Of a DNA stretch of 64,000 bases, positions 9,298 through 18,545 are shown one piece after another. The stretch's first letter is position 1. The number at the start of each line of letters is the position of its first letter. A model generated the notes under the pieces. That model was not told the DNA's origin, searched no databases, and saw only the letters and a list, made by a program, of their open reading frames with translations. The stretch covers positions 2,232,001-2,296,000 of the forward strand of contig JAWKUN010000002.1 in assembly GCA_041398565.1 (NCBI GenBank), in the 5' to 3' direction. A program made the position numbers and the translations under genes. Source of the stretch: DATGPD01 sp041398565 (GTDB lineage Bacteria; Planctomycetota; UBA1135; UBA2386).

Positions 9298-11481
9298 ATG
9301 AGTCTGTTCGAACGTGGCACTGCCGACTCTGCCAGATCGGTGTTCTGTGTTGTCGCCTCACTGTTCGCTGGCTTGCCAGGGACGTCGCAGGTCGTGAATC
9401 GTGAGCCCGTCATGGCGTGGGGTGACACCGTCGCTGATGGTCGGTATCACCAATACACCTTCGTAGATGTCATGGCGGGAGGTGGGCATGTGATAGCGAC
9501 TTCGTCTGACGGGCGCATCACGTCGTGGGGCGGAAACGCCCAAGGGCAATGCCGGATTCCGATGCCTCCGCAAGGGCTCAGATACACAGCCTTCGCCCCG
9601 GGTGTGGCTCATGTCGTCGGGTTACGAAGCGATGGCAGTGCGGTCGGGTGGGGATGGAACAATTGGGGGCAGGCGCTGGTACCAACTGCACCTCTCGGGA
9701 CGCGCTATGTCCGGGTTTCTGCTGGTGCGTTGCACAGTACTGGATGTCTGAGCGATGGAACGGCGGTGGCCTGGGGATTGAACAGCCACGGCGAGGCGTC
9801 CATACCCGCTCTGCCTCCCGGAGTAATCTACCTCGACGTTCAAGCAGCGGACTTGTTCACGGTTGCTCTGCGCAGCGACGGGACGGTCCAGGCTTTGGGC
9901 GACGACACGTATGGCATCTCTCGCGTCCCCCCGCTGCCAGGGGGCGTGCGCTACGTTCAGATATCGACCCGAACCTGGCATGCGCTGGCGCGTCGCAGCG
10001 ACGGGGAGGTCGTGGCCTGGGGCTGGAACGTCGATGGGCAATGCAACGTGCCGCCTCTGCCGCCTGGACTGACGTACGTCGACATCTGGGCCGGCGGCTC
10101 GCACAGTCTGGCGCGACGCAGCGATGATTCGATCGTTGCCTGGGGCCGGAACCGGGAGGGGCAGTGCGACATCCCTCCTCTCCCGTCGGGCATGCGGTAC
10201 GAGCGTGTGTGTCCGGGCGGCCAGTTCACGAGCGCACTTCGCAGCGACGGGAAGGCGATCACCTGGGGCTCCAACTTGACGTCGCAGCGGAATGTGCCGG
10301 AGTTGCCTTTCGGCCTGGAGTACGCCCAGGTTGCGGCGGGTCAGGCGCATGTCGTGGCCCGGCGAAGCGATGGCACGCTCGTGGCGTGGGGAGCTTCGTC
10401 GGTGGGACAGTTGAACGTCCCCGCCGGCTCGTTCGTCGAGGTCTCGGCGGGCACGGGCTTCAACCTGGCGCGGCGTGCGGATGGGACGGTCGAAGCGTGG
10501 GGCGACAACATCTCGGGCCAGTGCAACGTGCCGGCGCTGCCCACCGGCGTGCACTACGTCCAGGTTTCGGCTGGGTGGCAGCACGCCGTGGCGTTGCGCA
10601 GCGACGGGTCGGTGATCGAGTGGGGAAGCGAGCGCATCGTGCTGCCGCCGGGGATCGGCTTCCGCTACGTGAAGGTGGCGGCGGGCAGCCACCGTTCGCT
10701 GGTGCTGCGCAGCGACGGCACGCTGCAGCACCCGAACTCGGTGGTGGGTATGCCGACGCCGCCTCCTGGCCTGCGCTTCATCGACATCGCGGCGGGGTCG
10801 GGCCACTTCCTCGCCCTGCTGAGCGATGGGACGCTGCGCGCGTGGGGCGACAACAGCGCCGGCCAGTGCAACGTGCCGGCGCTGCCGCCCGGGCTGAGCT
10901 ACGTGCGGATGACGGCGGGTGTGTTCTTCAGCGTGGCGCAGCGCAGCGACGGATCGGTGGTGGCGTGGGGCGACAACAGCCGCTACCAGTGCGAGGTGCC
11001 GGCGCTGCCGCCTGGCACGACGATGGTGCAGCTCGCCGCCGCCATGAACGGTGCCTTCACCATCGCGCGCTTCGCGCCCGGGGGCTTCTTCCGGTTCGGC
11101 GACGGCTGCGGCGGCAGCCAGGGGTTCATGCAACTGGCGGCGGAGCCGTTGCCGCGCGTGGGGCAGACGTTCGCGGTGACGCTGTCGCCACCGCCGCCGG
11201 CGGGTGCGGTCCTGCTGCTCGGCGCGAGCAACACCCGTTCGTCGCTGGGCCCGCTGCCGATCGACCTGACGCCGCTGGGCATGCCGACCTGCGCGCTGCG
11301 GGTCGGACTCGACGTGCTGCTGCCGGTGGCCGGCACGCCGCCGCGCGTGCCGCTGCCGCTGCCGCCGAACCCGGCGCTGGCCGGCGCGCAGTTCCATGTG
11401 CAGGCGCTGCTCGTCGATCCCGGGGTCAACGCGCTGGGAGCGGTGCTCTCGGATGCGGCGACGGCGGTGGTGGGGATGTAG
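9298..11481 (+). CDS. secreted RCC1-repeat (beta-propeller) protein, copy 2
   Basis: This 727-residue paralogue follows the first RCC1 gene. The start at 9298 is supported by AGGAGG at 9281-9286 and by a good signal peptide (about residues 12-31, SVFCVVASLFAGLPGTSQ). About a dozen repeats with the AWGxN...GQCNVP pattern follow, then the same C-terminal domain as copy 1. The first 380 residues are only moderately similar to copy 1, with several changed repeats (for example TWGSNLTSQRNVPEL). From residue 383 (AGTGFNLARRADG) onward the two proteins are almost identical. Both are probably exported; a role in surface binding or complex assembly is an inference from the fold. Confidence 0.87.
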   Translation: MSLFERGTADSARSVFCVVASLFAGLPGTSQVVNREPVMAWGDTVADGRYHQYTFVDVMAGGGHVIATSSDGRITSWGGNAQGQCRIPMPPQGLRYTAFAPGVAHVVGLRSDGSAVGWGWNNWGQALVPTAPLGTRYVRVSAGALHSTGCLSDGTAVAWGLNSHGEASIPALPPGVIYLDVQAADLFTVALRSDGTVQALGDDTYGISRVPPLPGGVRYVQISTRTWHALARRSDGEVVAWGWNVDGQCNVPPLPPGLTYVDIWAGGSHSLARRSDDSIVAWGRNREGQCDIPPLPSGMRYERVCPGGQFTSALRSDGKAITWGSNLTSQRNVPELPFGLEYAQVAAGQAHVVARRSDGTLVAWGASSVGQLNVPAGSFVEVSAGTGFNLARRADGTVEAWGDNISGQCNVPALPTGVHYVQVSAGWQHAVALRSDGSVIEWGSERIVLPPGIGFRYVKVAAGSHRSLVLRSDGTLQHPNSVVGMPTPPPGLRFIDIAAGSGHFLALLSDGTLRAWGDNSAGQCNVPALPPGLSYVRMTAGVFFSVAQRSDGSVVAWGDNSRYQCEVPALPPGTTMVQLAAAMNGAFTIARFAPGGFFRFGDGCGGSQGFMQLAAEPLPRVGQTFAVTLSPPPPAGAVLLLGASNTRSSLGPLPIDLTPLGMPTCALRVGLDVLLPVAGTPPRVPLPLPPNPALAGAQFHVQALLVDPGVNALGAVLSDAATAVVGM

Positions 11482-11507
11482 GGCGTTCGGTGTTCGCCCG
11501 GACGCGG
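10445..11507 (+). repeat. near-identical direct repeat, copy 2 (RCC1 3' half)
   Basis: This is the partner of 7920-8982. Identity runs past the stop codon to the sequence CGCCCGGACGCG at about 11507 and then ends abruptly, which marks the recombination or duplication boundary. Confidence 0.85.
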
Positions 11508-11580
11508 GCCGACACCCAACCGAGGACACGCGATCTGCGGTGAACCAACACGCTGGCCCCGCCCGCAGTCGGCCGGCCGA

Positions 11581-12621
11581 CTACCGGCCAGAAGCCTTGG
11601 CGGCCACCGCGTCGACCTGACTCCACGCCTCGGGCAGCGGCAGGTCGACGACCACCGGCCAGGCGAGGTCCGGGGCGGCGGCGATGCGTCGCTCCAGTGC
11701 GACCTGGCGCGGCGACAGCAGCGCGCGGATGCCGTCGTCGTCCTTGCGCGCCGCCGCGGCGTTGGCGCGCAGTGCCTGCAGCGGGGTCATCGGCACGTGG
11801 CGCCAGCGCGTGCCGCGCAGGCGGTACTTGGGCTCGCGGTCCGGCTCGACGCGGGCGGCGGCGCGCGCGGCTGCGTCGTCGGTCCACACGATGTGCGCGC
11901 AGTCCTTGCGCCGCGCGCGCGCCAGCAGGTCGGCGAACGGCATCACCGTGGGGTCGAAGCGCACGTCGACCACCTCATGACCTTCGAACCAACCTGCCGT
12001 GGTCGTGCGCGCACCGTCGAAGAGGCCGAACTCGGCCTCGCCGTTCCAGAATCAACCGGCCTCGGCCTTGTCGCCCATGGCGAAGACCGCGCGTTCGAGG
12101 CCGCGCCGCCGACTCTGCTCCTCCTCCTGCACCAGGCGCAGCCACGCCGGCACGGCCAGCTCGCGCGCCGTGCGCGCGGCGACCATCGCGTCGACGAGGG
12201 CCGCAGCTGACCAGTCGTCGTGCAGGCGTGGTGCCAGGTCGCTTCGATCGGCGTCGACGATCCGCACCACCGGGTTGTTCCACGCCGGCTCGGCGAAGGC
12301 CTCGCGCACGCGCGCGTCGGCGTCACCGTCGCTGTTGTTGCGGATGGCCACCGGCTCGAACAGGGTCTCGATGGCTTCGACGAGCAGGGGGTCGCTCAAC
12401 ACGTGAGCGCCGTAGTTGCGGCACGTCGCTCAACCCGGCTGTTCTTGGAACAACACCAGCAGGGGCACCCTGCGCGCGCGCGCTCGCGTCGCAGCTGCCT
12501 CGAAGTCGCGCGCCCAGGCGACGGTGCCGAACTCGATCGGCGCCGCCGACTGGGCCGTGGCCGCAGCCAGCGGTGCGAGGATCGCGGCGGCACCGCGGAC
12601 GAGGGACCGATGCATGGCCAC
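11581..12621 (-). CDS. thioredoxin-like/MsrA-like protein with two in-frame UGA codons (putative selenoprotein)
   Basis: Read through two UGA codons, this is one 346-residue protein with a signal peptide (residues 1-23). The first UGA (12430-12432, residue 64) sits in VLFQEQPG-U-ATCRNYG, the place of a redox Cys in a thioredoxin-like fold related to the VPGUxxT selenoprotein family. The second (12052-12054, residue 190) sits in KAEAG-U-FWNGEAEFG, matching the GCFW active site of methionine sulfoxide reductase A, with the catalytic Cys as Sec. Sequence on both sides of each UGA is conserved-looking and in one frame, and the gene ends at a TAG. UGA is a normal stop elsewhere in the window, so general reassignment is unlikely. 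The expected role is reduction of oxidised methionine or thiols outside the cytoplasm. Two coincident nonsense mutations are the alternative. Confidence 0.8.
12022..12039 (-). promoter_or_regulatory. SECIS-like hairpin after the second UGA
   Basis: Starting 12 nt downstream of the UGA at 12054-12052, the mRNA can form a perfect 7-bp GC-rich stem (GAGGCCG with CGGCCUC) closed by the loop AGUU. The UGA-to-loop distance of 19 nt and a G within the first two loop bases fit the usual description of bacterial SECIS elements. The hairpin lies inside the coding region, as bacterial SECIS elements do. Confidence 0.55.
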
Positions 12622-12901
12622 GAATGCTACTCGAACGTCGATCTCGCCGCGTCCTCGCCGGCGGTGGTCCAGGCCTGCCAGCGTTCAGCGGTGGAGCCTG
12701 GCCCCATCCGCTGCAACGCCGGCGCGATGGCGGCGACCCCCGGTCGTCCGCCATCGCGGAGTTCGAGTCCGCTTGCCTCGTCCGCGCGCTGTGCCGGCGG
12801 GGTGTCGCGTCGTGCTCGGCCGGCGTAGAGTGACCGGGTCGCGTCCGGACCCTGGGGCTCGCGGCACGATCGGTGCCAGAGTCGGCGTGACGAGGACCCC
12901 C

Positions 12902-14635
12902 ATGCTAGCCCGCATCCATCTGATCCTGCTGCTCGCGTCGACGCCCCCTGTGGCCGCGGCGCAGGTCACGGCTCTGGGCGTGCAGCCGCGCACCGAGTTC
13001 ACGGCCACCGGCGGCCGCGTGGTGGGGCTCGACGTCGACGACGCGGGCAAGCGTTTGGCGACCCTGGGCGAACACGACGACGTGGTGGTGATGGACGTCG
13101 ACGGCAAGGTGCTGGGGCGGTCGCTGCTGCCCGGCGCCGCGCGCGCGGTCTACGTCGCCCTGCAGCCGGTGCGACCTGGTGTCGCCGTGTGTCTCGACCG
13201 CAGCGAGCGCGGACGCGAAGCCGAGACCGAGCTCGTCTTCGTCGACGCCGGGGCATCCGCACCCTTGCGCCCGCCGCGGCGCCGACTGATGGGCGGCGTG
13301 CTCGGCATGGCGTGGAACGACGAGGGGTCGCTCTTGGCGGTCGGCCGCGTCACCAGGATCGGATCGGTCGTCGACGTGTTCTTGGCTGCCGGCGGCGAAC
13401 TGCGCCCGCTCGAGACGGTGCCGCTGCCGTCGCTGATCGAGCTGCTGGCCGGACGCGTCGTGCCTGAGGCGCGTCTCGTGCCGTTCCAGGGTCACTGGCG
13501 CTCGCACCGCAACGAACTCCTGGCGAAGCCGGGCTACGTCGACGGTCCGCCGAACTCCGTCGACTACGACGCCGACCCGCCGACACCCAACGACGCCTTG
13601 CTGGTGGCCGACGCGCAGGCCCGCTTCGCCCGGTGGATGGCCAAGACCGGGGTCGGGGTCGACCGCCTGGGTCAGGTGTTCGTGCGGCAGGGCAAGACCC
13701 TGACGGTGCACTCGAACCACCGTGGCGATGTGCTCGGCTTGCAGTTCAGCCCGAATGCCGAGTATGTGGCCGCGGCGAGCCGAGCCGCGGTCACCGTCGC
13801 GTCGGTCGATGGCCGCCAGCTCGAGGTGGTTGCCGGCAAGCACCTGCTGGCGCCCGGCGAGAGCGGCGCCGAGATCGTGTTCCTCGGCCAGTGGATCCGG
13901 CGCTACGACGCGGCCAGCCGAACGTTCGTCCAAGGCGAGCGGCTGCCGCCGGCCGACACCGGCACCGGCGAGGACGACGCGCGGCGCTTCGGCATGCCGC
14001 AGCTGCGCACGGCGTTGCGGCTCGACGCCGACACCTTCGTGCTCGGCGGCTACTCGCAGTTCGGGCACGAGGGGCTCGTCGTCGACGTGGTCAACAAGAA
14101 GGTGCGTCAGGTCGCCGACACCGAGCGCGAAGCCGACGACCGCTTGGTGGTCGACGTGCGCGAGTTGGCGCTGCTCTCCGCCACGCGCTGGCTCTCGCGC
14201 GAGTCGGTGCGCGCGATGAAGGGCGACTTCCGCCATACGTCGGTCCTGCGTTTGTTCGACGGCCAGACCCCGCTGTGGTCGCGCGAAGTGCGGGAACACG
14301 CGACGGCGGTGGCGCCGACCGCGGACGGCCTGGGCGTGGTGGTGGCCGACGCCGAAGGCGGCCTCGTCCTGCTCGACGGGGCCAAGGGCAGCGAGCGCGC
14401 GCACGTGCACGTTCGCCGCGCGCTGCGTTGGATCGTCGCGCTCGACGGCGACACGCTGCTCGCGCACGACGGGGTCGAACTCGTGGCCTACGCCGCCGAT
14501 ACCCTGCGCGAGTCGGCGCGCGCGCTCCTGCCCGAGGGTGACGCGATCGTCGCCACGGCCTTCGATGTGCGCAGCCGTCGGCTGGCGCTCGGGCGCGGCC
14601 CCCGCGTCTGTGTGCTCGACGTCAGGGTCGAGTAG
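12902..14635 (+). CDS. secreted WD40/PQQ-like beta-propeller protein
   Basis: This 577-residue protein begins with a clear signal peptide (LILLLASTPPVAAAQ) and consists of blade-like repeats such as GRVVGLDVDDAGKRLATLGEHDDVVVMDVDGKVLG and GDVLGLQFSPNAEYVAAAS, typical of WD40/YVTN-type propellers. I see no catalytic motif. The ATG at 12902 was chosen because it immediately precedes the signal peptide; the open frame extends further upstream without protein-like sequence. It lies between the divergent selenoprotein gene and the convergent ABC genes and seems to be its own transcription unit. Function unknown; scaffolding or ligand binding outside the cell is inferred. Confidence 0.75.
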   Translation: MLARIHLILLLASTPPVAAAQVTALGVQPRTEFTATGGRVVGLDVDDAGKRLATLGEHDDVVVMDVDGKVLGRSLLPGAARAVYVALQPVRPGVAVCLDRSERGREAETELVFVDAGASAPLRPPRRRLMGGVLGMAWNDEGSLLAVGRVTRIGSVVDVFLAAGGELRPLETVPLPSLIELLAGRVVPEARLVPFQGHWRSHRNELLAKPGYVDGPPNSVDYDADPPTPNDALLVADAQARFARWMAKTGVGVDRLGQVFVRQGKTLTVHSNHRGDVLGLQFSPNAEYVAAASRAAVTVASVDGRQLEVVAGKHLLAPGESGAEIVFLGQWIRRYDAASRTFVQGERLPPADTGTGEDDARRFGMPQLRTALRLDADTFVLGGYSQFGHEGLVVDVVNKKVRQVADTEREADDRLVVDVRELALLSATRWLSRESVRAMKGDFRHTSVLRLFDGQTPLWSREVREHATAVAPTADGLGVVVADAEGGLVLLDGAKGSERAHVHVRRALRWIVALDGDTLLAHDGVELVAYAADTLRESARALLPEGDAIVATAFDVRSRRLALGRGPRVCVLDVRVE

Positions 14636-14651
14636 CGGCCGTGTTGTTCGG

Positions 14652-16421
14652 CTACGGCGCGGCGGCGTGCTGCACCATCCGCCGGTACACACCGTCTCGG
14701 GTCATCAGTTCGCGATGCTTGCCGGCCTCGACGATGCGGCCTTGCTTGAGCACGAGGATGCGGTCGGCACCGCGCACCGTCGACAGGCGGTGGGCGACGA
14801 CGACGGCGGTGCGGCCGCGCAGCAGGACCTTCAGCGCCCGCTGCAGGCGCGCTTCGGTCTCGCTGTCGATGCTGGCGGTGGCCTCGTCGAGCACCAGCAC
14901 GTCGGGATCGAACGCCAGGGCGCGCGCGAAGCTGAGCAGCTGCCGCTCGCCCTGCGAGAAGGTGCCGCCGCGCTCGTCGACGCGGGCGTCGAGTCCGCCG
15001 CGCAGGCGCGCCACCAGCTCGTCGGCGCCGGTCGCCGCGAGCGCTGCCTCGACGCGCGCGTCACTGATCGCGGGATCGAACAGGCGCACGTTGTCGCGGA
15101 TCGTGCCGGTGAACAGGAACACGTCCTGGGGCACCACGGCGATGCGGCCGCGCACCGAGTCGAGCGTGAGCTGTCGCAGGTCGACGTCGTCGAGGGTGAC
15201 GCGGCCCGACCCGGGCTCGCGCAGGCGTGACAGCAGCGCCAGCACCGTGCTTTTGCCGGCGCCGGTGGGGCCGACCAGCGCCACCGTCTCGCCCGGCTGC
15301 ACGGCGAAGTCGACGTCGTGCAGCACCGGTACGCCGGGCACGTAGGCGAAGTCGACGTGTTCGAAGGCGAGGCGCGCCGGCCCGCGCACGCTGGCGCGCG
15401 CCCCTGGTAGGTCGCGTACCGCCGCCCGGGTGTCGAGGATCTTGAAGATGCGCTCGGCCGAGGCGAAGGCCGACTGCAGCACGTTGTAGCGCTCGCCCAG
15501 CTCCTTGATCGGGTCGGTCACTTTGCCGAAGTAGAGCCAGAACTGCACGAAGGCGCCCACCGACAGGGTGCCGGCGAAGATGCCGGAGCCGCCCGTCCAC
15601 AGCAGACCGACCTGGGTGCAGTGGATGGTGAAGTCGACGATCGAGAAGAACAGCGCGAACTGGAGGACCGTGCGCCCCCAGGCCTGGCGCGTCGACTCGT
15701 TGAGCGCGCCGTAGGTGCGGTCGACCCACGCCTCGCGCTCGAACAGTCGGGTGGTCCGCACGCCCTGCAGGGCTTCGGCAGTGAACGCGTTCTGCTTGGC
15801 CAGGCGCCCGCGCACGCTGCGGTAGGCATCACGCGCCAACGTGCGGAACACCAGACTGGTGACGACGACGACCGGCGTGGCCAGGGTCGTGAACCAGGCG
15901 AGGCGGGCGTCCACGACGAAGAGCACGCCGAGCACGCCGAAGATCTTCAGCAGGTCGAACAGGCTCTGCAGGACGCCGGTGGCGATCAGCTCGTTGAGGT
16001 TCTCGACGTCGGAAGTGACGCGGGTGACCAGCTTGCCGGCGGCGTTCTTCTCGAAGAAGCCGGGGTCGAGGTCGAGCAAGTGGGCGAACAGGGCCGCGCG
16101 CACGTCGCGGATCACGGCCTGGCCGGTGCGCGTCGTCAGCATCGCGTAGGCGTAGCCGAGCCCGGCGCCGGCCAGCGTCGACGCGAAGTAGGCGAGTCCG
16201 AGGCGGACGATGCCGTCGCCGCCCGCGGGCGCCGTCAGCGGCCCGTCGATCGCCTGCCGCAGCAGCCAGGGTCCGAGCAGCTCGACCCCGAACGAGATCA
16301 GCAGCAGCAGCAGTGCGAGCCCGAAGGCGCGGCGATACGGGTGGACGAAGGGCCACAGGCGTCGCAGGTGGGCCAGATCGACCGCCTTGCCCAGGGCGTC
16401 GTCGTCGGCTTCGTCGACCAT
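14652..16421 (-). CDS. ABC exporter half-transporter, subunit 2
   Basis: This 589-residue protein has six membrane segments (about residues 35-320) fused to an ATPase domain. The Walker A motif is GPTGAGKST, the signature is FSQGERQ, and Walker B with the catalytic Glu is VLVLDEATASID, followed by the H-loop AHRLS. This is the catalytically complete half of a heterodimeric exporter. Its ATG overlaps the stop of the partner gene (ATGA at 16421), so the two are translationally coupled. Families of this type export lipids, peptides or drugs; the substrate cannot be assigned here. Confidence 0.92.
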   Translation of the reverse strand: MVDEADDDALGKAVDLAHLRRLWPFVHPYRRAFGLALLLLLISFGVELLGPWLLRQAIDGPLTAPAGGDGIVRLGLAYFASTLAGAGLGYAYAMLTTRTGQAVIRDVRAALFAHLLDLDPGFFEKNAAGKLVTRVTSDVENLNELIATGVLQSLFDLLKIFGVLGVLFVVDARLAWFTTLATPVVVVTSLVFRTLARDAYRSVRGRLAKQNAFTAEALQGVRTTRLFEREAWVDRTYGALNESTRQAWGRTVLQFALFFSIVDFTIHCTQVGLLWTGGSGIFAGTLSVGAFVQFWLYFGKVTDPIKELGERYNVLQSAFASAERIFKILDTRAAVRDLPGARASVRGPARLAFEHVDFAYVPGVPVLHDVDFAVQPGETVALVGPTGAGKSTVLALLSRLREPGSGRVTLDDVDLRQLTLDSVRGRIAVVPQDVFLFTGTIRDNVRLFDPAISDARVEAALAATGADELVARLRGGLDARVDERGGTFSQGERQLLSFARALAFDPDVLVLDEATASIDSETEARLQRALKVLLRGRTAVVVAHRLSTVRGADRILVLKQGRIVEAGKHRELMTRDGVYRRMVQHAAAP

Positions 16422-18247
16422 CAGCGCCGCTCCTCGCCGTGGTTGGGGGATGCGGGCGCGTCGGGAGCGTCGTCGCCGAACGTCTCCAGGGCGTCCGCCT
16501 CGGTCTGCAGGCGGTGGTAGCGCGCGTAGGCGCCGGGCTGCGCCAGGAGGGTGCGATGGGTGCCGCGCTGCACGACCTTGCCGTCGTCGAGCACGAGGAT
16601 CAGGTCGGCTTCGGCGACCGCCGACAAGCGGTGCGAGGCGACGAGGGTGGTGCGCCCGGCGCAGGCAACGCGCAGGCGGTCGAGGATGCGTCGCTCGGTG
16701 GCGTGGTCCACGGCCGACAGGGTGTCGTCGAGGACCAGCGCGGGGCGGTCGGAGCACAGCGCGCGCGCCAGCGACAGGCGCTGCTTCTGTCCGCCCGACA
16801 GGGTGACCCCGCGCTCGCCGACCACGGTGTCGAGTCCCTGCTGCAAGTCGGGCAGGTCCTGCTCCAGCGCGCTCGCGTGCACGGCGGCGTCCACCCGCTC
16901 GGCGGCCACGCCGTCGAGCGCGCCGAAGCGCACGTTGGCGGCGATCGTGTCGGTGAACAGGAACGGGTCCTGCGGCGCGACGGCGAAGGTGCGGCGCAGT
17001 GCCCGTGGGTCGAGGGCGAGGACGTCGTGGCCGTCGACGAAGATGGTGCCCGGCGGCGGCTCGTACAGGCGCAGCAAGAGCGCGACGAGGGTGCTCTTGC
17101 CGCAGCCGACCGGTCCGACGAGGCCGAGCCGCTGGCCGGCGCGCAGGTCGAACGAGACGTCGCGCAGGGCCGGGCCGGTGCGGCCGGGATAGGAGAAGGT
17201 GAGGCCGCGGACCTCGAGGTCGCCGCGCAGGGCGGGGGCGCCGACGGCAGCCCCCGCCACGGCACCGGACGCGGCGGCGCCGGGTTCGAGTTCCTGCGCG
17301 AAGATCTCCTCGATGCGCGCCATGGCGGCGCGGGCGCGCGGATACGTGGCGAGGATCCAGCCGATGGCGATCAGCGGCCAGCTCACCAGCCCGAGCAGGA
17401 GCAGGAACTGGAACAGCTCGCCGGTGGACAGGTGCCCGCGCACGACCTCGTAGCCGCCGACCACCAGCACCGCCAGGGTCACGCAGTCGGTGCTCACGTG
17501 GATGGCCAGGTTGTAGAGCGCGCGCAGGCGCGTGAGCTTCACGTTCTCCTCGAGGTAGTTCTGGCTGAGGTCGGTGAGCCGGGCGTTCTCGTGTCTGGCG
17601 CGCGCGAACGTGAGCAGCACCCGGATGCCGACGAAGTCCTCGAGGGCGCGGTCGCTGATGGCACCGATGGCCTCCTGCACGCGCTTGCTGGCTTCTTGCA
17701 GGCGGGGCATCAAGCGCCGCGACGACAGCAGCAGCAGCACGAACGCCAAGGCGATCGCGGCGGTGAGCAGCGGCGACAGGGCCAGCATCATCGCCAGCGC
17801 ACCGGGGATGACGACCGCGGCCGAAGTTCCGTACAGCAGGGCCGGGCCGAACATGAAGCGCACCAGCTCGACGTCCTGGGTCATGCGGCTCACCAGGTCG
17901 CCGGTGCCGGCGCGGTCGAAGTAGGCGATGGGCAGGCGTTGAAGGTGGGCGAGCAACTCGTTCTTGAGGTCGCGCTCGAGCGCCCGCGAGACCAACACCA
18001 GGAGGTAGCGCGCCAGGAAGCGCAGGAGTGCGATGGCCGCACCCAGCGCCAGCAAGACCAGACAGGCCCGTCGCAGATCGAAGGTCGACTCGGCACCGCC
18101 CTGGCGCAGGGCGTCGACGGTGCCCGCGAGCCGCGCGGTCACCAAGAGCCCGAGCCCGGCCACCACCGGCGGGCACAGCGCGCCGACCACGAGCGTGCGC
18201 CGGTAGGGCCGGAGCATGCGCAGGGGGCGGCGGAAGGGGGCGAGCAC
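16421..18247 (-). CDS. ABC exporter half-transporter, subunit 1 (degenerate ATP site)
   Basis: This protein of about 608 residues carries six membrane segments and an ATPase domain with Walker A GPVGCGKST, signature LSGGQKQR and Walker B LVLDDTLSAVD. The usual catalytic Glu after Walker B is Asp, as in the non-catalytic half of heterodimeric exporters such as TM287/288. The open frame extends to 18439, but the residues before about 18250 are Arg/Pro-rich and not protein-like. I prefer the GTG at 18247 (VLAPFRRPLRMLRPYRR), with the ATG at 18217 as an alternative. It precedes and overlaps the partner gene. Confidence 0.9.
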   Translation of the reverse strand: MLAPFRRPLRMLRPYRRTLVVGALCPPVVAGLGLLVTARLAGTVDALRQGGAESTFDLRRACLVLLALGAAIALLRFLARYLLVLVSRALERDLKNELLAHLQRLPIAYFDRAGTGDLVSRMTQDVELVRFMFGPALLYGTSAAVVIPGALAMMLALSPLLTAAIALAFVLLLLSSRRLMPRLQEASKRVQEAIGAISDRALEDFVGIRVLLTFARARHENARLTDLSQNYLEENVKLTRLRALYNLAIHVSTDCVTLAVLVVGGYEVVRGHLSTGELFQFLLLLGLVSWPLIAIGWILATYPRARAAMARIEEIFAQELEPGAAASGAVAGAAVGAPALRGDLEVRGLTFSYPGRTGPALRDVSFDLRAGQRLGLVGPVGCGKSTLVALLLRLYEPPPGTIFVDGHDVLALDPRALRRTFAVAPQDPFLFTDTIAANVRFGALDGVAAERVDAAVHASALEQDLPDLQQGLDTVVGERGVTLSGGQKQRLSLARALCSDRPALVLDDTLSAVDHATERRILDRLRVACAGRTTLVASHRLSAVAEADLILVLDDGKVVQRGTHRTLLAQPGAYARYHRLQTEADALETFGDDAPDAPASPNHGEERR

Positions 18248-18531
18248 GGGGCGCGGAGGATAGGAGGGGGGTATCCGTGGAGAAAGAGCACGCCGTCCGG
18301 CGTGCGGCGCCGTACCGCGCCGGCGATTGTCGCGCGGGTGACGCGCGCTCTTGGCGCCGCGCATGTGGACGGCTGCGGCGGTCGATCGACCCGCGATCGC
18401 GCCACTGTCGCACTTCGCGGCCGGTCCGCTGCCGGTCACGTCCCGAACCGAGACCGGAGCGGCCCGGCCGGGTCAACATCACACCCGTCCGTGGTCGATA
18501 CAGCGACGGCCGAAGTCCTTGGGGGACCGAC

Positions 18532-18539
18532 CAGGAGGA
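18532..18539 (+). promoter_or_regulatory. ribosome binding site of the pilin-like operon
   Basis: AGGAGGAA lies about 6 nt before the ATG at 18546 and selects this start over in-frame codons further upstream. Confidence 0.7.
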
Positions 18540-18545
18540 AACCGC

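Noticed and set aside
6900..11480. Regular repeats resembling a CRISPR or satellite array
   Set aside because: The periodicity is about 126 bp, is in frame and encodes RCC1 repeats. There are no unique spacers.
12052..12432. Reading the two UGA codons as separate small genes
   Set aside because: The pieces have no ribosome sites or natural starts, share one frame, and together reproduce known active-site contexts. Random nonsense mutations remain a lesser possibility.
12052..12432. UGA reassigned to Trp or Gly throughout the organism
   Set aside because: Many clear genes in the window end at TGA with overlapping starts (ATGA, GTGA), so UGA works as a stop.
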